From Porphyrobacter sp. ULC335 (GTDB lineage: Bacteria; Pseudomonadota; Alphaproteobacteria; Sphingomonadales; Sphingomonadaceae): a stretch of DNA of 64,000 bases. Location: NCBI RefSeq assembly GCF_025917005.1, contig NZ_CP078091.1:1488001-1552000 (forward strand). The letters are read 5' to 3'. Every line of letters begins with the position of its first letter. The stretch's first letter is position 1. Position numbers and translations under genes: made by a program. Positions 60,032-64,000 of this stretch are shown piece by piece. The notes beneath the pieces are model-generated. The model ran no database searches, was not told the DNA's origin, and saw only the letters and a program-made list of their open reading frames with translations.

Positions 60032-61141
60032 ATGATTGCCGCGATGAATGCCGCGAGAATGGGCGCCTGGACAGCCGATGACGTCCGCCTGATCGCGCCC
60101 GCCTCTTTGGCTGCGCTGATCCCGCCGGTGGAGGCCGACCGCTCTTGCCTCGATACGGGTCGGGTCTACTGGGACATGTGGCCCTTGCAGGACGTATCCG
60201 GCAGGCGTGCCGACATGGCCGGGCGCGAGCTGTGGATGGTGCTGACCGCACCTGATCGCGGCGATCCCGGCCTGCGGCATTTCGAAGCGAAGATCCACTG
60301 GCTCGAACGGCGGGATGCGGCATGGCACGATCTCGGTCCGGTGCTGCCCGCTATGGTGGTGCCTTACGAGCGCGAATGGGCGGGGTCTGCGCTGCTCGAC
60401 CATGGCGTCGTGACGCTGTTCTTCACCGCCGCCGGAACCGCCACCCGCGCCGGAGGCTACCAGCAGGAATTGTGGGCAACCAGCGCGCCGGTCGGTGCCG
60501 AGGGCTTGCCGCAAGACTGGTCGCCGCCTGCCCCGATCGTCACCGGCTATGGCCCGCACTACATGCCCGCCGATGCCCATGAGGGCGAACCCGGCAGGAT
60601 CAAGGCGTTTCGCGATCCGGCCTATTTCCGCGATCCGGCTGACGGCAGCGAATACATCGCCTTCACCGCCTCGCTGGCGGGATCGGACAGTGCGTTCAAC
60701 GGGGCCTTCGGTCTAGCGCGCAGAACCCCTTCAGGGTGGGTCTTGACCCCCCCTTGCCTCCATGCAGAGGGCGTCAACAATGAGCTAGAGCGCGCCCATC
60801 TGGTGTTTCACGCGAAACATTACTACGCCTTCTGGTCAACGCAGACCGCGACCTTCGCGGATGATCTGCGCCATGCACCGGGGGGACTATACGGGATGGT
60901 GGCGGACAGCATGGCAGGGCCCTGGCGGCCCTTGAACGGGACGGGACTGGTGCTCGCCAACCCCGCAGACCGCCCGTTGCAGACCTATAGCTGGTTCGTC
61001 GACGCAAGCCTTGCGGTGTGCAGCTTCGTCGACATGCTCCCTGACGGCAGCTTCGGCGGCGTGCCGGCTCCGCTGCTCCAGCTGGAGCTTGACGGTGACC
61101 GCGCGGGCCTGCGTGCGCTCGCGCCGGAGAATGCGCGCTGA
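60032..61141 (+). CDS. GH68 family sucrose-cleaving enzyme (levansucrase/beta-fructofuranosidase type)
   Basis: 369 residues from the ATG at 60032 (GACGGGATGG upstream); GTG at 60014 and ATG at 60044 are alternatives. GH68 motifs: nucleophile Asp48 in RVYWDMWPLQD, the transition-state Asp in AFRDPAYFRDP, and the acid/base Glu in VNNELERAHLVF. No signal peptide is visible, so it probably acts in the cytoplasm on imported sucrose, releasing fructose and glucose, unlike secreted levan-forming relatives. The stop overlaps the fructokinase start (TGATG), which supports hydrolysis feeding fructose to that kinase. A parS-like sequence lies within the gene at 60804. Confidence 0.88.
   Translation: MIAAMNAARMGAWTADDVRLIAPASLAALIPPVEADRSCLDTGRVYWDMWPLQDVSGRRADMAGRELWMVLTAPDRGDPGLRHFEAKIHWLERRDAAWHDLGPVLPAMVVPYEREWAGSALLDHGVVTLFFTAAGTATRAGGYQQELWATSAPVGAEGLPQDWSPPAPIVTGYGPHYMPADAHEGEPGRIKAFRDPAYFRDPADGSEYIAFTASLAGSDSAFNGAFGLARRTPSGWVLTPPCLHAEGVNNELERAHLVFHAKHYYAFWSTQTATFADDLRHAPGGLYGMVADSMAGPWRPLNGTGLVLANPADRPLQTYSWFVDASLAVCSFVDMLPDGSFGGVPAPLLQLELDGDRAGLRALAPENAR
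60804..60819. promoter_or_regulatory. parS-like palindrome inside the GH68 gene (one mismatch)
   Basis: TGTTTCACGCGAAACA differs at one position from the conserved ParB site. It encodes the protein segment around VFHAKHYY, so it could be a coincidence of coding sequence. Confidence 0.35.
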
Positions 61142-62001
61142 TGCTCGGCGGGATCGAGGCGGGCGGGACAAAGTTCGTGCTGGCCGTGGGCCCTTCGCCG
61201 GACCGGATCACCGCGCGTCACACCATCCCCACCCGCGACCCGGCAACCACACTGGCCGAAGCGGCGGACTGGCTGGCGGGGCAGGGCGGCCTCACCGCGC
61301 TCGGCATTGGCAGCTTCGGCCCGGTTGAGCTCGACCGCACCTCGCCGCGCTGGGGCTTCATCACAGCCACCCCCAAGCCGGGCTGGGCGGATTGCGATGT
61401 TGCGGGTTATCTCGGCCAAGCCCTCGGCGTGCCGGTCGGCTTCGATACCGACGTGAATGCCGCCGCGCTGGCCGAATATGCGGCGAGCGGCAATGTGGCC
61501 GGAAGCCTCGCCTACCTCACCATCGGCACCGGCATCGGCGGCGGACTGGTGCTGGACGGCAAGCCGGTGCACGGCATTGCCCATCCCGAACTTGGCCACA
61601 TCTACCCGCGCCGCCATCCGCAGGACATGGATTTCGCAGGCATATGCCCAAGCCACGGCGATTGCCTTGAAGGCCTCGCCAGCGGTCCGGCGATCATCGC
61701 GCGGTGGGGGATGTCCCTGTCCGAACTGGCCGCCGACCACCCCGGTCACGCGATTATCGCCGATTACATCGCGCAAGCCTGCCACATGCTGTTTGCGAGC
61801 GTCGCCGTCGAGGAAGTGGTGATCGGCGGCGGCGTGGCGAACACCCCCGGCCTGGTCGAACGGGTCGCCGCCCGCACCCGCGAGCTCGACGCCGGTTACC
61901 TCCCCGGCGGGACGCGACACCGCGTGATCCGTCCCCGCCTCGGCGGGGATGCGGGGATCATCGGCGCACTGATGCTGGCCGAGGCTGCCGCCAAGGCTTG
62001 A
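61141..62001 (+). CDS. ROK-family fructokinase
   Basis: 286 residues. ATP-binding GGIEAGGTKFVLAVG, sugar-binding GIGSFGPVELD, catalytic Asp in GFDTDVNAAALAEYA, GTGIGGGLVLDGKPVHG, and the zinc-binding HPELGHIYPRR with GICPSHGDCLEGLASGPA (Cys and His ligands). The short form with CPSHGDCLEG is typical of ROK fructokinases. It phosphorylates fructose to fructose-6-phosphate. Coupled to the GH68 gene by one-base overlap. Confidence 0.9.
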   Translation: MLGGIEAGGTKFVLAVGPSPDRITARHTIPTRDPATTLAEAADWLAGQGGLTALGIGSFGPVELDRTSPRWGFITATPKPGWADCDVAGYLGQALGVPVGFDTDVNAAALAEYAASGNVAGSLAYLTIGTGIGGGLVLDGKPVHGIAHPELGHIYPRRHPQDMDFAGICPSHGDCLEGLASGPAIIARWGMSLSELAADHPGHAIIADYIAQACHMLFASVAVEEVVIGGGVANTPGLVERVAARTRELDAGYLPGGTRHRVIRPRLGGDAGIIGALMLAEAAAKA

Positions 62002-62056
62002 GAATCCCTCGCTCCCCCGCGATAACCGGGGCGAGAGAGAAGGGAAGGGCCTCACC

Positions 62057-62965
62057 ATGATCCGTCTGATGCTCGCGCTGCTGGCGATGTTGGCCTTTGC
62101 CGCACCCTTGGCCGCGCAGGATGTCGGGCGACTGATCGAATACGAGCGCGTTCCCGCCGCAGGCTTGCCCGACCAGCGCCTGACCATCTGGCTTCCCCCC
62201 GGCTATGACGCAGGCGATCAGCGCTATCCGGTGCTCTACATGCATGACGGGCACAATCTGTTCGATGTCACCAAATCGAACTTCAACAAGATCTGGGCCG
62301 CAGACAAGGCGATGCTGGCGGCGGTGCAGTCCGGCAAGGTCGAGCCGCATATCATCATCGGCATCTGGGCGCCGGGGCCGGATCGCTATCGCCAATATCT
62401 CCCCCGCAGCGCCTATGACGCGGCTCCTCCCGGCCTGCGCGCGCAGATGGACGCAGCGGCGGGCGGCGAGGTGGTGTCCGACCGCTATCTCGAATGGATC
62501 GCCGGGCCGCTGAAATCGTGGGTCGATGCCAGTTTCCGCACCCGTGCGGGGCGGGATGATACCGCAGTCGTCGGGTCGAGCATGGGCGGGCTGATGAGCT
62601 GCTATGCATTCCTTGAAAAGCCCGAGGTGTTCGGGCGCGCGGGATGCGTCAGTTCGCACTGGCCTGCGGTTGATCCGCGCGCGGTGGCGGGCGAGGACAG
62701 CGGGGTGAAGGAACTATGGGACGGATGGTTCGCCGCAAGGCTTGGCAAGCCCGATGGCCGGCGGGTGTGGATGGACCACGGCACGGCCACGCTCGACGCC
62801 TATTACGCGCCGTACCAGCAGGTGGTTGACGCAAGGTTCGAGGCCGCTGGCTGGCAGAAGGGCCGCGACTGGCAGAGCAAGGTCTACGAAGGGGCCGAGC
62901 ACGAGGAGAACGCCTGGGCGGCGCGGCTGCCCGAGATTTTCGGGTGGCTGCTGGCGAAGGACTAG
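62057..62965 (+). CDS. secreted esterase-family alpha/beta hydrolase
   Basis: 302 residues. Signal peptide MIRLMLALLAMLAFAAPLAA. The esterase D/putative esterase fold shows LTIWLPPGYDAGDQRYPVLY, YMHDGHNLFD, the nucleophile in VVGSSMGGLMSCYAF, and a terminal GAEHEENAWAARLPEIFGW carrying the probable catalytic His. Family members cleave acyl or feruloyl esters on carbohydrates or siderophores. It follows the fructokinase by 55 bp on the same strand, but a link to sucrose metabolism is not obvious. Confidence 0.85.
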   Translation: MIRLMLALLAMLAFAAPLAAQDVGRLIEYERVPAAGLPDQRLTIWLPPGYDAGDQRYPVLYMHDGHNLFDVTKSNFNKIWAADKAMLAAVQSGKVEPHIIIGIWAPGPDRYRQYLPRSAYDAAPPGLRAQMDAAAGGEVVSDRYLEWIAGPLKSWVDASFRTRAGRDDTAVVGSSMGGLMSCYAFLEKPEVFGRAGCVSSHWPAVDPRAVAGEDSGVKELWDGWFAARLGKPDGRRVWMDHGTATLDAYYAPYQQVVDARFEAAGWQKGRDWQSKVYEGAEHEENAWAARLPEIFGWLLAKD

Positions 62966-62974
62966 GGCTCTCTT

Positions 62975-63056
62975 CGTCACCCCAGCGAAAGCTGGGGCCC
63001 AGGGCTGCAAAGAACTGCGCCTGCCGCCCTAGGTCCCAGCTTTCGCTGGGATGACG
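62975..63056. repeat. dispersed palindromic repeat, copy 2
   Basis: Same architecture as 47588-47669: outer arms CGTCACCCCAGCGAAAGC and GCTTTCGCTGGGATGACG around a core with CCCAGGG. It fills the gap between the convergent esterase and eda genes, a typical place for such elements, and may fold as a transcript end for either gene. Confidence 0.75.
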
Positions 63057-63063
63057 GTGGCGT

Positions 63064-63672
63064 TTAACGCAGCGCGAAAGCTTCCTTTGCCAGCGCCTCA
63101 ACAACCGCCTTGTCGGGCGCGCCTTTGGGCGAGACCCAGCTACCGCCGACGCACAGCACCGGATCGAAGGCGAGCCATTCTGCGGCGTTGTCGAGGCTGA
63201 TCCCGCCGGTCGGGCAGAAACGGCACTGGCTGAACGGCGCGGCGAGGGCCTTCAGCGCAGGGAGCCCGCCCGCCGCCATCGCCGGGAAGAACTTGAACCG
63301 GTCGAGCCCCAGGTCGAGCCCGCGCATGATATCGCCCGCATTGGCAATGCCGGGGAGGAACGGCACCCCCGCAGCAATCGCCGCCTTGCCGAGGGTGTCG
63401 GTCAGGCCGGGGGAGACGATGAACTCGCTCCCCGCTTCCAGCGCGGCGTCAAGCTCGCGCGGGTTGGTGACGGTGCCAGCGCCGACAATCGCGCCTTCGA
63501 CCTGCTTCATCGCCCGGATCGCGGGCAGGGCGGCAGGGGTGCGCAGCGTGACTTCGAGCACGCGAAGGCCGCCTGCGACCAGCGCTTCGGCAAGGGGGAC
63601 AGCGTGGGCGACATCGTCGATCACGATCACGGGGATCACCGGCGCGGTGCGCATGATGGCGTCGATATTCAT
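63064..63672 (-). CDS. eda: KDPG aldolase (2-dehydro-3-deoxy-phosphogluconate aldolase)
   Basis: 202 residues. TIM-barrel aldolase with the catalytic Glu in RVLEVTLRTP, phosphate-binding GAGTVTNPRELDAALEAGSE within IVGAGTV, the Schiff-base lysine in LDRFKFFPAMAAGG, and FCPTGGISLDNAAEW. It splits 2-keto-3-deoxy-6-phosphogluconate into pyruvate and glyceraldehyde-3-phosphate, the last step of the Entner-Doudoroff pathway. The upstream gene is edd (3-bp gap), giving the usual edd-eda operon. Confidence 0.92.
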   Translation of the reverse strand: MNIDAIMRTAPVIPVIVIDDVAHAVPLAEALVAGGLRVLEVTLRTPAALPAIRAMKQVEGAIVGAGTVTNPRELDAALEAGSEFIVSPGLTDTLGKAAIAAGVPFLPGIANAGDIMRGLDLGLDRFKFFPAMAAGGLPALKALAAPFSQCRFCPTGGISLDNAAEWLAFDPVLCVGGSWVSPKGAPDKAVVEALAKEAFALR

Positions 63673-63675
63673 GGC

Positions 63676-64000
63676 TTACATTCCTCCGGTGGCGAGCATC
63701 GCGCTGGCGCCCTGTTCGGCCCCGTCAGCAAAGTGGCGCATCATGCCGAACAGCTCGCGCCCTGTGCCCAGCTCCGCGCGCGGATCGGGCGCAGGCTCGC
63801 GGGCCGAAAGGTCGGCGGTGGTCGAAAGCGCGCCCGTCGCCGCGCAGACCCGCACCACATCGCCATCGCGCAGGTGCGACAGCGGGCCGCCGCCCAAGGC
63901 CTCGGGCGTGCAGTGGATCGCGGCGGGCACCTTGCCCGAAGCGCCCGACATGCGGCCATCGGTGACCAGCGCGACCTTGTAGCCACGGTCTTGCAGCACG
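63676..64000 (-). CDS. edd: phosphogluconate dehydratase, C-terminal fragment (cut by window edge)
   Basis: The frame is open through the right edge of the window. The visible 107 codons contain [20 protein letters not shown] and [20 protein letters not shown], the C-terminal signature of the IlvD/Edd dehydratase family; [11 protein letters not shown] with the adjacent eda gene identifies it as 6-phosphogluconate dehydratase rather than IlvD. It forms KDPG for the aldolase encoded 3 bp downstream. N-terminal iron-sulfur ligands lie outside the window. Confidence 0.9.
   Translation of the reverse strand, partial: VLQDRGYKVALVTDGRMSGASGKVPAAIHCTPEALGGGPLSHLRDGDVVRVCAATGALSTTADLSAREPAPDPRAELGTGRELFGMMRHFADGAEQGASAMLATGGM

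Overview
The window looks like chromosomal DNA from a GC-rich alphaproteobacterium, most likely a sphingomonad of the Erythrobacter/Porphyrobacter type. This is inferred from the high GC content, five TonB-dependent receptors (TBDRs), a SigF-type ECF sigma factor with an NrsF-type membrane anti-sigma factor, an edd-eda (Entner-Doudoroff) pair, and several DUF families common in that order. No rRNA, tRNA, CRISPR array, IS element or phage gene was seen. The strongest overall result is a compact sulfoquinovose (SQ) catabolic island at about 33.3-47.8 kb.

Layout. 1-6.8 kb, all minus strand: a TBDR cut by the left edge, threonine synthase, an L,D-transpeptidase lipoprotein, a coupled pair of a DUF1989 protein and a GntA-like (YqcI/YcgG) heme N-hydroxylase, and a secreted Fe/Mn superoxide dismutase. 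7-11 kb: a DUF4173 membrane protein overlapping an OmpR-type regulator and a sensor kinase. 10.9-13 kb, minus strand: three small exported proteins. 13-25 kb, plus strand: a TPR protein, a NarL-type regulator, a 1630-residue autotransporter, two DUF1176 proteins around a small membrane protein, a NarL-partner-type kinase and a secreted protein. 25-33 kb: ECF sigma, FecR anti-sigma, a FecA-like TBDR with an STN domain, a second autotransporter and a lipoprotein.

SQ island. The minus-strand operon yeiH > glpD > FMN reductase (SmoA-like) > RibB-like > sorA > sorB has its start and stop codons overlapping at every junction. Next come an MFS transporter and a TBDR on the minus strand. Divergent from these is a plus-strand operon of sulfoquinovosidase (YihQ/SmoI-like), LacI regulator, aldo-keto reductase (SmoB-like) and SQ monooxygenase (SmoC-like). 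Together they would import sulfoquinovosyl glycerol, release SQ, oxidatively desulfonate it, reduce the product to glucose, export the sulfite and oxidise it in the periplasm. Two matching inverted repeats, one before yeiH and one between the TBDR and the sulfoquinovosidase, look like operators of one regulon. Two roughly 80-bp direct repeats, each with three helically phased TAGACCCC units and a parS-like palindrome, sit exactly at the two ends of the island.

47.9-64 kb: a pair of acyl-CoA dehydrogenases; an ECF sigma with an NrsF-type partner; a siderophore-type TBDR and PepSY protein behind a Fur-like site; and a sucrose locus (LacI regulator, MFS sugar transporter, twin operators, TBDR, GH68 fructosyl hydrolase/transferase without a signal peptide, ROK fructokinase). 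A secreted esterase, eda and a truncated edd follow, so hexose phosphates from the sucrose and SQ routes could enter the Entner-Doudoroff pathway.
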